Assembly: GCA_910585295.1 (NCBI GenBank)
Contig: CAJUDE010000050.1
Coordinates: 1 to 64,000, forward strand
Reading direction: 5' to 3'
DNA from: an uncultured Lachnospiraceae bacterium
GTDB lineage: Bacteria; Bacillota; Clostridia; Lachnospirales; Lachnospiraceae
Length of the DNA: 64,000 nt
Positions 24,450 through 32,575 of the stretch are shown here, piece by piece. Position 1 is the stretch's first letter, and each line of letters starts with the position of its first letter. The notes below the pieces were generated by a model. The model saw nothing but the letters and a program-made list of their open reading frames with translations. It had not been told where the DNA came from and did no database searches. Made by a program: the position numbers and the translations under genes.

Positions 24450-26405
24450 ATGGTAGTACAACACAACATGCAGGCAATGAACGCAAACAGGATGCTTGGG
24501 GTAACCACAAGCGCGCAGGCAAAGTCAACGGAGAAGCTGTCATCTGGGTATAAGATCAACAGGGCAGCGGACGATGCGGCAGGATTGACCATATCCGAGA
24601 AGATGAGGAAGCAGATACGCGGGCTTGACCGTGCCTCCACCAACGCGCAGGACGGCGTGTCGGCAGTGCAGACCGCGGAGGGGGCGCTGACAGAGGTGCA
24701 TTCCATGCTGCAGCGCATGAACGAGCTTGCAACCCAGGCTTCCAATGGGACCAACGCTGAGTCTGACCGGGACGCCATCCAGGCAGAGATTGAGCAGCTT
24801 ACCACAGAGATTGACCGTGTGGCTGAGACAACCAAGTTCAACGAGATTTACCTGCTGAAAGGGGATAAGGGAGGGGCTACCAAGACGCAGACCGTTGCAG
24901 CCCATGATGCAGGCCTGAAAGGCAAGTTGACAGATATGGGCGGCGGCTCGACGACCTTTGAATTAGAAAAAGCTCTGGAGAATGGCGATAAGGTTACGAT
25001 TGGTGGAAAAGAATACACCATTGGCACATCCGAAAACCATAAGGAAGCTGGCGAGCTGAACACTTCCGTCGATGGGTATGAAATATCTACAAATACGCTC
25101 TTTACAACACAGGCATTAACTGCAGGCGACAGTGTGTCATATGCTGGAAATACTTATACCTTGACAGATAAAATTGCAGCCAGCGACATTAACTGGGCGG
25201 CAAACGATACGGTAACAATTGGGGAAACTACTTACACCATTGCTGCCGGGAATGGGGCGCCTACAATTACCAATCCTACAACCGGTACGGTTGGGCTGGA
25301 TAATGTAGAAAAATTGGTTGCAGACGCTCTGGCAGAAGGAAAGCAGGTTACAAGCACTAAATTCCATACTGATGTTACAGACAAAACCTCTGCCACAACT
25401 ACGGACACAGCTATAACAAATAAGACTACAATTGTCGCTTCTTTGGAAAAAGGTGAGGTAAGTTCTGCCCAGCTTAAAAATGTGGATGTAGAAACCCTTG
25501 CCAAAGCTGGCGCAGGGACAGGCGGCACAACAGGGGCAGTTTTGAGCGCAGGTGACAGCGTAACAATAGGCGGCGTTACTACAATAGCTACTGAAGCAGC
25601 TCCAGCATCTGCAAAAGATACCTATGATGCAGTGAATGCTTTGGCAGTTGGAGGCACTGTAACCGTTGGAAGCGGCACAGAACAGGTTACTTATACGATT
25701 GTAGATGAAGCAGATGTAGATGAAGAAGCTTTTAAGCTTACAAAGGATGCGATCTTAGCTAAAATCCATGATGGGGACAAAATTAGCACAGATGGCGGAA
25801 CGAATTTTACTACGGTAATCGGCGACATTGCCCTGCCAGAAAATAATGATAAGGTAATCAGCGCCAAGGAAGCTTATGCCATGATGGAAGAAGAATTACA
25901 GAAAGCTTCCAGCATCGGCACAGATGTGGCGGCTACAGTAACGAACAATGGCGATGGCAAATTCACTATCACACAAGGAAGCGTGGAAGTGAAAGAGTCC
26001 CTGTCCTTCAACCTCCATGTAGGTTCAGATGCCGATATGACCAATAAAATCACCGTTGACATTGATGCCATGGATGCAGCAGGACTTGGCGTAAAAGGGT
26101 TAAATGTGTCTGACGACAGCGGGAATTCTGCAACTTATGCAATTGACGCCATTGCAGACGCGATCTCTAAGGTATCCGCACAGCGTTCCGCCCTTGGCGC
26201 GGTACAAAATAGGTTAGAGCATACAATTGCCAACCTGGATAATATTGTAGAGAATACCACGGCCGCAGAGTCCCGTATCCGTGACACTGACATGGCAGAA
26301 GAGATGGTGGAATACAGCAAGAACAATATCCTTGCGCAGGCAGGGCAGTCCATGCTTGCACAGGCGAACCAGTCAACCCAGGGCGTATTGTCATTGCTTC
26401 AGTAA
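24450..26405 (+). CDS. hag: Flagellin with large variable central domain
   Basis: A 651-residue flagellin, the filament subunit. The conserved N-terminal D0/D1 region (1-140: QHNMQAMNANRMLG, STEKLSSGYKINRAADDAAG, MNELATQASNGT) and C-terminal D1/D0 region (about 560-651: SAQRSALGAVQNRLEHTI, AESRIRDTDMAEEMVEYSK, ending VLSLLQ) are intact. About 400 residues of Thr/Gly/Ala-rich beta-type sequence lie between, far more than in the roughly 300-residue simple flagellins. That region should form surface domains. It follows csrA without its own recognisable sigma-28 promoter, so expression likely depends on the promoter in the invertible segment. The leader has CsrA-type hairpins. Confidence 0.97.
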   Translation: MVVQHNMQAMNANRMLGVTTSAQAKSTEKLSSGYKINRAADDAAGLTISEKMRKQIRGLDRASTNAQDGVSAVQTAEGALTEVHSMLQRMNELATQASNGTNAESDRDAIQAEIEQLTTEIDRVAETTKFNEIYLLKGDKGGATKTQTVAAHDAGLKGKLTDMGGGSTTFELEKALENGDKVTIGGKEYTIGTSENHKEAGELNTSVDGYEISTNTLFTTQALTAGDSVSYAGNTYTLTDKIAASDINWAANDTVTIGETTYTIAAGNGAPTITNPTTGTVGLDNVEKLVADALAEGKQVTSTKFHTDVTDKTSATTTDTAITNKTTIVASLEKGEVSSAQLKNVDVETLAKAGAGTGGTTGAVLSAGDSVTIGGVTTIATEAAPASAKDTYDAVNALAVGGTVTVGSGTEQVTYTIVDEADVDEEAFKLTKDAILAKIHDGDKISTDGGTNFTTVIGDIALPENNDKVISAKEAYAMMEEELQKASSIGTDVAATVTNNGDGKFTITQGSVEVKESLSFNLHVGSDADMTNKITVDIDAMDAAGLGVKGLNVSDDSGNSATYAIDAIADAISKVSAQRSALGAVQNRLEHTIANLDNIVENTTAAESRIRDTDMAEEMVEYSKNNILAQAGQSMLAQANQSTQGVLSLLQ

Positions 26406-26430
26406 TTGCATAGTAAAAAGAAAGCTTTTC

Positions 26431-26478
26431 AGGGGCTGCACGCAAACCATAGTGCAGCCCCTGCGAAAACTGTTTTTT
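26431..26478 (+). terminator. Flagellin terminator
   Basis: An 11-bp stem (26431-26441 with 26452-26462) is followed within 11 bases by T6. It stands downstream of the flagellin stop. Confidence 0.75.
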
Positions 26479-26491
26479 ATCCAATATAAAA

Positions 26492-26520
26492 AGAAACTGG
26501 GGAATCCCCAGCTTCTTTTT
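26492..26520. terminator. Second, bidirectional terminator between convergent genes
   Basis: CTGGGG (26497-26502) pairs with CCCCAG (26506-26511), flanked by an A-rich left side and CTTCTTTTT on the right. On the minus strand it terminates the gene at 26539-27177. Confidence 0.85.
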
Positions 26521-26538
26521 ATATGTTTCGTAGAATTA

Positions 26539-27177
26539 TTATTTGGTGCCGTCGTCCTCTGTCTTTGTTTCGGTATCAACCTTGGCGCTTTCCCCAGCCC
26601 AATCGTCAAATTTCTTCATAACTGCATCGTATGTCCTCTGGGAAATGCTGGGTAATTTGGAACCCCATGCCCCTGTAGCAGCCTGGAAGCCCTTTTCAAA
26701 AGCTTTGCGCATCTCTTCGATCTTAGAAGAGTCGCCGCCAGTTAAAGCCTTTGCAAATTCAACGATACGGTCGGAGGTCTGTTCTACGCCCCAATACCCA
26801 TCCTCTGCAATGTCAGCCTTTGCCTGTGCCTTTACGTCAGCGCTTACGGTAAATTTGCCGCTTGCAAGGAATTTCCACATGTCGTCAGCCTGGCCAATTT
26901 TTGTCCCCTGGCTGGTCATCATCTTTTCTACCAGGCTCCTAAGCTGTGCAGTCCTGGCCTCAGCGTCTTTCTTTAAACGTGAAACAATTTCATCTTTGGA
27001 ATAAATGCCGTTGTTTGATGGCTTGGTGGTGTCGCCCTTTTCATACACAACGCCTTTGTCAGCAGTAGCTGTGTTGGAAGTGTTTGTCTTGTCAGCAGCT
27101 TGAGTGTTCTGCTGAGCTGCTGTGGTTTGATAAGCCGCGGTACTGTTATTTACGTTATTTACACTATTTACGCTCAT
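26539..27177 (-). CDS. Unknown protein of the flagellar sigma-28 regulon
   Basis: A 212-residue protein. The N-terminal 75 residues are Asn/Thr/Gln/Ala-rich and disordered-looking (MSVNSVNNVNNSTAAYQTTA). The rest is a helical domain with conserved-looking motifs GYWGVEQTSDRIVEFAK, KIEEMRKAFEKGF and SQRTYDAVMKKFDDW. I have the impression of a domain-of-unknown-function family found near flagellar genes, but I cannot name it securely. There is no signal peptide. The ATG at 27177 is set by AAGGAGG; the longer frame from 27243 starts upstream of this site. A sigma-28 promoter precedes it and flagellin is its convergent neighbour. Export through the flagellum is possible but inferred. Confidence 0.78.
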   Translation of the reverse strand: MSVNSVNNVNNSTAAYQTTAAQQNTQAADKTNTSNTATADKGVVYEKGDTTKPSNNGIYSKDEIVSRLKKDAEARTAQLRSLVEKMMTSQGTKIGQADDMWKFLASGKFTVSADVKAQAKADIAEDGYWGVEQTSDRIVEFAKALTGGDSSKIEEMRKAFEKGFQAATGAWGSKLPSISQRTYDAVMKKFDDWAGESAKVDTETKTEDDGTK

Positions 27178-27245
27178 AGTCTTGCCCCTCCTTGGCAGAA
27201 AAAATCTGGTTATCCCTAACCTATTTATGGTTGCTCTTGTCATTT

Positions 27246-27272
27246 ATATCGGAAATAAGAGGAAAAAATTAA
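27246..27272 (-). promoter_or_regulatory. Sigma-28 promoter for the 27177 gene
   Basis: On the minus strand: TTAATTTT (27272-27265), 11 bases, TCCGATAT (27253-27246). The -10 is the same as in the invertible promoter and the -35 the same as at 17798. Confidence 0.75.
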
Positions 27273-27284
27273 CACATGTTTTCA

Positions 27285-29060
27285 TTATTTTGCATTTTGC
27301 ACTTCCCGGATAAAATCATAATTGCTGTCTTTTGCCTCCACAAACCCAGTGACCGGGGTCGTGATTCCAGAAAAATCTTGGAACCGGAGGAACGCTTCCT
27401 TGATCCGCTGAATATTGCCAGGATCCATATTTTTGCTGAAGGCAATGGCGTCTTTTTGGATATTCCCCGTAGTGGAAATAATGTTTATGTTGGACATGTC
27501 TGCCCCGGAATGCTGCATTTTCTCAAACGCTTCATTGTAAGTTGCGCCCGCGTCAAATTCACCGTTGATAACGCCTAAGATTACCTGGTCGTGGCTGCCT
27601 GCAAAGGAAACGCTGGAAAAAATAGATTCTGGGTCGTAGCCGGCTTCTTTGATGCTGTGCCGTGCGTATAGATAGCCGGAAGCGCTGTTTTTGTCCACAT
27701 AGGCGAAAGTCCTGCCCGGCAGGCTGTCCAAAGAGCTAATGCCGGAATCGTTTCTGGCAATGATGTACCCATTGTAATAGTCTTTGCCGTTAATTAACGG
27801 GGTTGCGACTGGGACGAGCGGCGTAAGCTCTGCCGCAGTAATATAGGCGAACGGGGAGAACCAGCCGCCGTCGATTATGCCTTTTTTTATCTGTTCCCCA
27901 AGGGAATGGTAATCTTTTACGATAATAATCTTAATCTTTAAGCCCAGGCTGTCAAAGATGCGCGCCAGTACGGGCTGGTACATATTCTTAATGTCGTTGG
28001 GGGAAGTAAAAGGATTGATGCCGATTACAATTTCATCTTCCCCTTTGATGGAACACATGCTGTATTGCAGGTTTTCACACATAGAGCTTATATTGTCACA
28101 GCAAGAGAGCAAGGTGTCTGTTTTTTTCTGGTGCTGGGCAATCAGTTCAAGGGAACCATGGGACTGGTTGGCAGAAGTGGAGATTGTGTCTGCCAGCTTG
28201 TCTAGGGCGTCCTTCACATCCGCTGAGACTTCCACGTTTGTCTGGGAAACAGCAGTCAGGTCCTCCATATTCTTTTTGATATCTGTCAGGGAACCATGGG
28301 TCCCTTTAAGGATATTTACAGTGCTTTCCACAAACCCGTTGAGCTTCTGGATTGTGTCCTCAGAGTGCTTGGCGGAGTCATGGCTGTTTTGGATATTCTC
28401 TTCTAGTTCTTTTACAATCTCTTCGATCTCATTGATAAAAGAATCCGTCTCATCCGAAAGCTTCCCCACTTCCCCTGCGACTATGGCGAAAGCTTTGCCA
28501 GCTTCCCCTGCATGCGCGGCAGTGATGGAGGCGTTTAACGACAGTAAGGTGGTTTCTTCTGAAATATTTTTAATGTATTCCACAATCTTATGGATATTTT
28601 GGGAAGACTCCAGGAGCTTTAGGTTTGTTTCCTGGGTAATCCGCAAAGTTTCATTCAAATCACGGAGCATGCGGTAGGTGTCTTTGATGGTTTCGTTTTT
28701 TTCCGTAATATGGTGAAGCACAGTGTCCGCCTGTTCTTCCACTAACTGGATATGGGCGTTCATTGTCTCGCTGTTTTGGTTCACCTGCTGGATCTTTTCT
28801 TCTACAAAAGTTGCCTGTTCCAGGTTCTCAGCAGAAGAGTCCACAATTTTCTGGTTGTGGCTGACTAAAGTGGAGAAAGCTTCTTTGTTTTGTTTGGCAA
28901 TCCAAAGAAGGTGTTCGGTGTCAAACCCAAGGGTTTCCAGCATATTGCTGATTTCTGCAATTGTCTTCTGCTGTTCCTCCATGGAAAGAACATGTTTTTG
29001 GGGTTTTGCCGCGGTATCCTGCTGCGGCTGGCTCTGTTTCGTTAAAAAATTTTTAAACAA
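27285..29060 (-). CDS. Soluble chemoreceptor fused to a PhnD-like binding domain
   Basis: A 591-residue protein with no membrane segment or signal peptide. Residues about 60-330 form a methyl-accepting signalling coiled coil; the conserved tip is EYIKNISEETTLLSLNASIT (about 161-180) followed by AGEAGKAFAIVAGEVGKLSDE. Residues about 343-585 match the phosphate/phosphonate (PhnD-type) substrate-binding fold (VIGINPFTSPNDIKNMYQPV; SLDSLPGRTFAYVDKNSASG; GAGATYNEAF-like). Such domains are normally secreted; here the domain is apparently cytoplasmic and attached to a chemotaxis output. The start is TTG at 29060 because an in-frame TGA lies just upstream and no ATG/GTG intervenes. The ligand is unknown. 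Confidence 0.88.
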   Translation of the reverse strand: MFKNFLTKQSQPQQDTAAKPQKHVLSMEEQQKTIAEISNMLETLGFDTEHLLWIAKQNKEAFSTLVSHNQKIVDSSAENLEQATFVEEKIQQVNQNSETMNAHIQLVEEQADTVLHHITEKNETIKDTYRMLRDLNETLRITQETNLKLLESSQNIHKIVEYIKNISEETTLLSLNASITAAHAGEAGKAFAIVAGEVGKLSDETDSFINEIEEIVKELEENIQNSHDSAKHSEDTIQKLNGFVESTVNILKGTHGSLTDIKKNMEDLTAVSQTNVEVSADVKDALDKLADTISTSANQSHGSLELIAQHQKKTDTLLSCCDNISSMCENLQYSMCSIKGEDEIVIGINPFTSPNDIKNMYQPVLARIFDSLGLKIKIIIVKDYHSLGEQIKKGIIDGGWFSPFAYITAAELTPLVPVATPLINGKDYYNGYIIARNDSGISSLDSLPGRTFAYVDKNSASGYLYARHSIKEAGYDPESIFSSVSFAGSHDQVILGVINGEFDAGATYNEAFEKMQHSGADMSNINIISTTGNIQKDAIAFSKNMDPGNIQRIKEAFLRFQDFSGITTPVTGFVEAKDSNYDFIREVQNAK

Positions 29061-29119
29061 ATCACTCGTTCCCTTCCATCAAAGTACGCCGCTATGCGCG
29101 GACAATATATTCCAGATCC

Positions 29120-29148
29120 AGTATAGCAGGAAGAGGTGAATTTCGCAA
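29120..29148 (-). promoter_or_regulatory. Sigma-A promoter for the soluble chemoreceptor
   Basis: On the minus strand: TTGCGA (29148-29143), 17 bases, TATACT (29125-29120). Unlike its neighbour at 27177, this gene lacks a visible sigma-28 promoter. Confidence 0.6.
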
Positions 29149-29278
29149 GGCTTCATATTATGGGATATGTCAAAATGGCTCGAAAAAGTTCGTTTCCCAG
29201 GGCAGAAATGATTGACTTTTCAACAAAAAAATGTTTAACTAATAAGAAAGAATGTATACAAAATACAGGGGAAGTACA

Positions 29279-30160
29279 ATGTTTGAATTGAGATTGAAAG
29301 CGCTTGCTAAAATAAACCTTGGCCTGGATGTTATAAGGCGCAGGGAAGATGGGTACCACGAAGTGAAAATGGTGATGCAGACGATTGGCATTTATGACAA
29401 GATTATCTTGCGTAAGACGAAGAAGCCAGGGATTCGGGTAAAGACAAATTTGTATTATCTTCCAGAAAATGAAAATAATTTGGTTTGGCAGGCGGCAAAG
29501 CTTTTGATGGATGAATTCCACATCCAGGAAGGGGTGTCCATAGACCTGCAGAAATTTATCCCGGTGGCGGCAGGGATGGCAGGGGGGAGTTCAGACGCGG
29601 CCGCAGTGCTGTTTGGGATGAACCGGATGTTCCATCTGAAATTATCGAAAGAAGGGCTGATGCGCAGGGGGGTGGCCATTGGGGCGGACGTGCCTTACTG
29701 TGTCATGCGGGGGACTGCCCTGGCAGAAGGGATAGGGGAACAACTCTCAGCGCTGCCCCCTATGCCCCAATGTAAAGTGCTGGTTGCAAAGCCCCCTATC
29801 AGCGTGTCCACGAAATTTGTGTATGAGAACTTGAAACTGGATGGCGCAGCCGTGCATCCAGATATTGATGCCCTGGTGGATAGCCTTAACAGGGGGGACT
29901 TACCGGGGGTGGCTTCCCATATGGGGAATATGCTAGAGACTGTCACAATCCCCAATTATCCGGTGATTGCGCAAATAAAAGAAGAGATGGTCAAGGAAGG
30001 GGCGTTAAATGCCATGATGAGTGGGAGCGGCCCTACGGTATTCGGGCTGTTTGACCAGCCAAAGCTGGCGGAACAGGCATACCATAAATTCAGGAAGGGG
30101 GATATGGCCAGGCAGGTGTACCTGACGGATATTTACAATAATTTTGGAAAAGAGAGGTAG
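29279..30160 (+). CDS. ispE: 4-diphosphocytidyl-2-C-methyl-D-erythritol kinase
   Basis: A 293-residue GHMP kinase of the MEP isoprenoid pathway; it phosphorylates CDP-methylerythritol at the 2-hydroxyl. Features are KALAKINLGLDV near the N-terminus, the ATP-binding PVAAGMAGGSSDAAA motif, GADVPYC and the C-terminal MSGSGPTVFG. The ATG at 29279 follows AGGGGA (29266-29271); an ATG at 29252 lies in a weaker context. The GntR regulator starts 3 bases later, an operon arrangement common in Clostridia. Confidence 0.95.
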   Translation: MFELRLKALAKINLGLDVIRRREDGYHEVKMVMQTIGIYDKIILRKTKKPGIRVKTNLYYLPENENNLVWQAAKLLMDEFHIQEGVSIDLQKFIPVAAGMAGGSSDAAAVLFGMNRMFHLKLSKEGLMRRGVAIGADVPYCVMRGTALAEGIGEQLSALPPMPQCKVLVAKPPISVSTKFVYENLKLDGAAVHPDIDALVDSLNRGDLPGVASHMGNMLETVTIPNYPVIAQIKEEMVKEGALNAMMSGSGPTVFGLFDQPKLAEQAYHKFRKGDMARQVYLTDIYNNFGKER

Positions 30161-30163
30161 AGG

Positions 30164-30838
30164 ATGACGGACAAGCTGGAATTAAATACGAATGCATACC
30201 TTCCATTGCGGGACGTGGTATTCCATACCTTGCGGGAGGCAATTTTAAAGGGAGAGCTAAAGCCAGGGGAGCGGTTGATGGAGCTGCAGCTTGCGTCCAA
30301 ACTGGGGGTGAGCCGTACCCCAATCCGGGAGGCAATCCGTATGCTGGAGTTAGAAGGGCTTGCGGTGACTATGCCCAGGAAAGGCGCAGAGGTTGCTAAG
30401 ATGACGGAAAAGGATATGGAGGATGTCCTGCAAATCAGGAAAGCATTGGATGAGCTGGCGGTGGGGCTTGCTTGTGACAATATGGGCGAAGGGGAGCTAA
30501 AGGACCTTTTTGCAGCATTGAAGAATTTCGAGGAAAGCACCCGAAGCGGCGATGTGAAGCAAATCGCCCAGGCAGACGTGGAGTTCCATGACGCCATTTA
30601 CCAGGCGGCGGACAACCCTAAGCTGGTAAATATGTTAAACAACCTTCGGGAACAGATGTACCGTTACCGGGTAGAATATTTGAAAAATGAAAGCGTATAC
30701 CCCAGGCTGGTCCAGGAGCATCAAGAGATTTATGAGGGGCTAAGGCGCAAAGACAAGGAGACGGTGGTGGAGATTGTAAGCCACCATGTGGAGAACCAGG
30801 AGATTGTGGTGAAAAATATTATCCTGGAACAGGAATAA
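30164..30838 (+). CDS. GntR-family regulator (FCD/FadR subfamily)
   Basis: A 224-residue transcription factor. The winged helix (residues about 8-75) has GELKPGERLMELQLASKLG and VSRTPIREAIRMLELEG, and the C-terminal FCD helical bundle has metal-type residues (ADVEFHDAIYQAADN; HQEIYEGLRRKD). FCD regulators respond to organic acids or sugar acids. Its target cannot be read here; it follows ispE so closely that they share a transcript. Confidence 0.92.
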   Translation: MTDKLELNTNAYLPLRDVVFHTLREAILKGELKPGERLMELQLASKLGVSRTPIREAIRMLELEGLAVTMPRKGAEVAKMTEKDMEDVLQIRKALDELAVGLACDNMGEGELKDLFAALKNFEESTRSGDVKQIAQADVEFHDAIYQAADNPKLVNMLNNLREQMYRYRVEYLKNESVYPRLVQEHQEIYEGLRRKDKETVVEIVSHHVENQEIVVKNIILEQE

Positions 30839-30877
30839 AAAGGAAAATACGGGAAAATATAATAGTAATACAAGATA

Positions 30878-30907
30878 GGATAAGCGATGTGGGCTTATCC
30901 TTTTTTA
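30878..30907 (+). terminator. Terminator after the GntR gene
   Basis: GGATAAGC (30878-30885) pairs with GCTTATCC (30893-30900), followed by T6. Confidence 0.85.
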
Positions 30908-31025
30908 TTCTATAAGAAAGGCCTTGCCAAGCAAAAGCGTGAAAATGCCTTCCTAATAGAATAAAAATAATATGCGCGCTCGTGCGGGAGGAAGACGCCG
31001 CGAAAGCGACCGCACTCGGCGCAGC
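30906..31025. repeat. Hairpin-cluster intergenic repeat, copy 2
   Basis: Arms of 17 bp (30906-30922 and 30947-30963, 15/17 matching) surround a short core. They are followed by AAAATAATATGCGCGCTCG-type GC-rich palindromes up to about 31025. The order terminator, inverted-arm module, GCGC cluster is the same as at 19575-19790. Confidence 0.6.
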
Positions 31026-31049
31026 AAAGTTAATGATAAGGAGGGTGGC

Positions 31050-32564
31050 ATGGCAGTTCAGGTCAGCACAGATTTGGAAGAAAATATCAGGCAATTTGAA
31101 ACATTATTTTCCGATTGCGCAGACATAAAGAAACGCAGGATTAAGGTTGGGCAGAAGTTAGGGAAAGAATGCTATATTGCATACATTGAGGTTGCGATCA
31201 GCAATACAGATTGGAAAAACTCGGCAGTGGGCAAACTCCTTAAGACATTACGGAGCCTTCCAGAGGATGGGCTTGTCCATTATGTGGAGCAGAATGTGGA
31301 AGATATTTCCGATTCCCAGCCTTTTAGGACGATTGAGGACGCGGCTCAGGGGATGCTCACCGGCGACGCCCTGTTTTTCCTAGAAGGGTATGCAAGCGCG
31401 CTGAAAATCCCGGACAAAGGCTACCCAGGCAGGGGCGTGTATGAAACGGAGTCGGAAAAAGTAATCCGCGGGTCTAACGAGGGGTTTTCAGAATCGGTTA
31501 AATTGAATACCGCATTGATACGGAAACGGCTGCGCAGCCCCCATGTGAAGGTAAGGGAAAGCTTTGCAGGGAAGCGGACCCATACCAATGTGGATTTGGT
31601 TTATATGAAAGATTTAATTTACCCAGGGATGTTAGAAGAGGTGGAGAAAAGGCTGGGGGAATTTGAGATTGACGGGGCGTTGGACAGCGGGATTATTGAG
31701 CAGCTTACCGAAAAAAGAAAGTATTCCCCATTCCCCCAGTTCCAGACCACCCAGCGGCCGGACAGGGCGGCGATGGCGATTTTGGAAGGGCGCATTGTGC
31801 TGCTGTCTGATAATTCCCCGGTGGCGTTGATTCTTCCCGCCACTTACAATACGTTTATCCAGACCAGCGACGATTATTACAGCCGGTGGGAAATCGCTTC
31901 CTTTACAAGGGCATTGCGTTACCTTGCCTCATTCCTTGCCATGGTGTTCCCAGGTCTGTACCTTGCCATGACAAATTTCCATACCCAAATCCTTCCTACG
32001 GATTTGCTTTTATCTTTGGCGGCGGCAAGGCAGGGCGTGCCATTTCCGGCAGTGGTGGAAATTATATTGATGGAGCTGGCGTTTGAGCTGCTGCGGGAGG
32101 CCGGGGTGAGGCTTCCGGGAGCTAATGGGAATACCATTGGGATTGTTGGCGGGCTGATTATTGGGCAGGCGGCGGTGGATGCAAATATTGTAAGCCCTAT
32201 TGTAGTGATTGTAGTGGCGCTGACTGCCCTTTGTTCTTTTGCCGTGCCGAATGAAGAATTTGCAACTGCGTTCCGAATACTGAAATTTTTGTTTATTTTC
32301 CTTTGCGGGTATCTGGGGTTCTTTGGGTTTTTGGTGGGCATCCTTGGCGTCTTAATCCACCTGTCCCAATTGGAAAGCTTTGGGATCCCGTACCTGGCGC
32401 CTTTTGTAGGGGCGGACTTAAACGGTTACCGGGACGAGCGGGACACGTTTTTCAGGCTGCCGCTGGATTTCTTGAAAAAGCGCCCGATTTACACCAGGGA
32501 AGGGGCGCGTACCAGGCTAAAGGTTAAGGGGCAAAAAAAAGGCGGCGGCAATAGCAAGGGATAA
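31050..32564 (+). CDS. Spore germination receptor subunit A (GerA/GerKA family)
   Basis: A 504-residue A-subunit of a nutrient germinant receptor in the spore inner membrane. The soluble N-domain (1-about 270) includes LKTLRSLPEDGLVHYVEQNV. The C-terminal membrane domain has about five hydrophobic segments and family hallmarks: VALILPATYNTFIQTSDDYY, YLAMTNFHTQILPTDLLLSL and GIVGGLIIGQAAVDANIVSP. The start at 31050 follows AAGGAGGG. The B and C subunits follow immediately, so the receptor operon is complete. The germinant is unknown. Sigma-G control would be expected, but no clear promoter was seen. Confidence 0.96.
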   Translation: MAVQVSTDLEENIRQFETLFSDCADIKKRRIKVGQKLGKECYIAYIEVAISNTDWKNSAVGKLLKTLRSLPEDGLVHYVEQNVEDISDSQPFRTIEDAAQGMLTGDALFFLEGYASALKIPDKGYPGRGVYETESEKVIRGSNEGFSESVKLNTALIRKRLRSPHVKVRESFAGKRTHTNVDLVYMKDLIYPGMLEEVEKRLGEFEIDGALDSGIIEQLTEKRKYSPFPQFQTTQRPDRAAMAILEGRIVLLSDNSPVALILPATYNTFIQTSDDYYSRWEIASFTRALRYLASFLAMVFPGLYLAMTNFHTQILPTDLLLSLAAARQGVPFPAVVEIILMELAFELLREAGVRLPGANGNTIGIVGGLIIGQAAVDANIVSPIVVIVVALTALCSFAVPNEEFATAFRILKFLFIFLCGYLGFFGFLVGILGVLIHLSQLESFGIPYLAPFVGADLNGYRDERDTFFRLPLDFLKKRPIYTREGARTRLKVKGQKKGGGNSKG

Positions 32565-32575
32565 GGAGATAGAGT

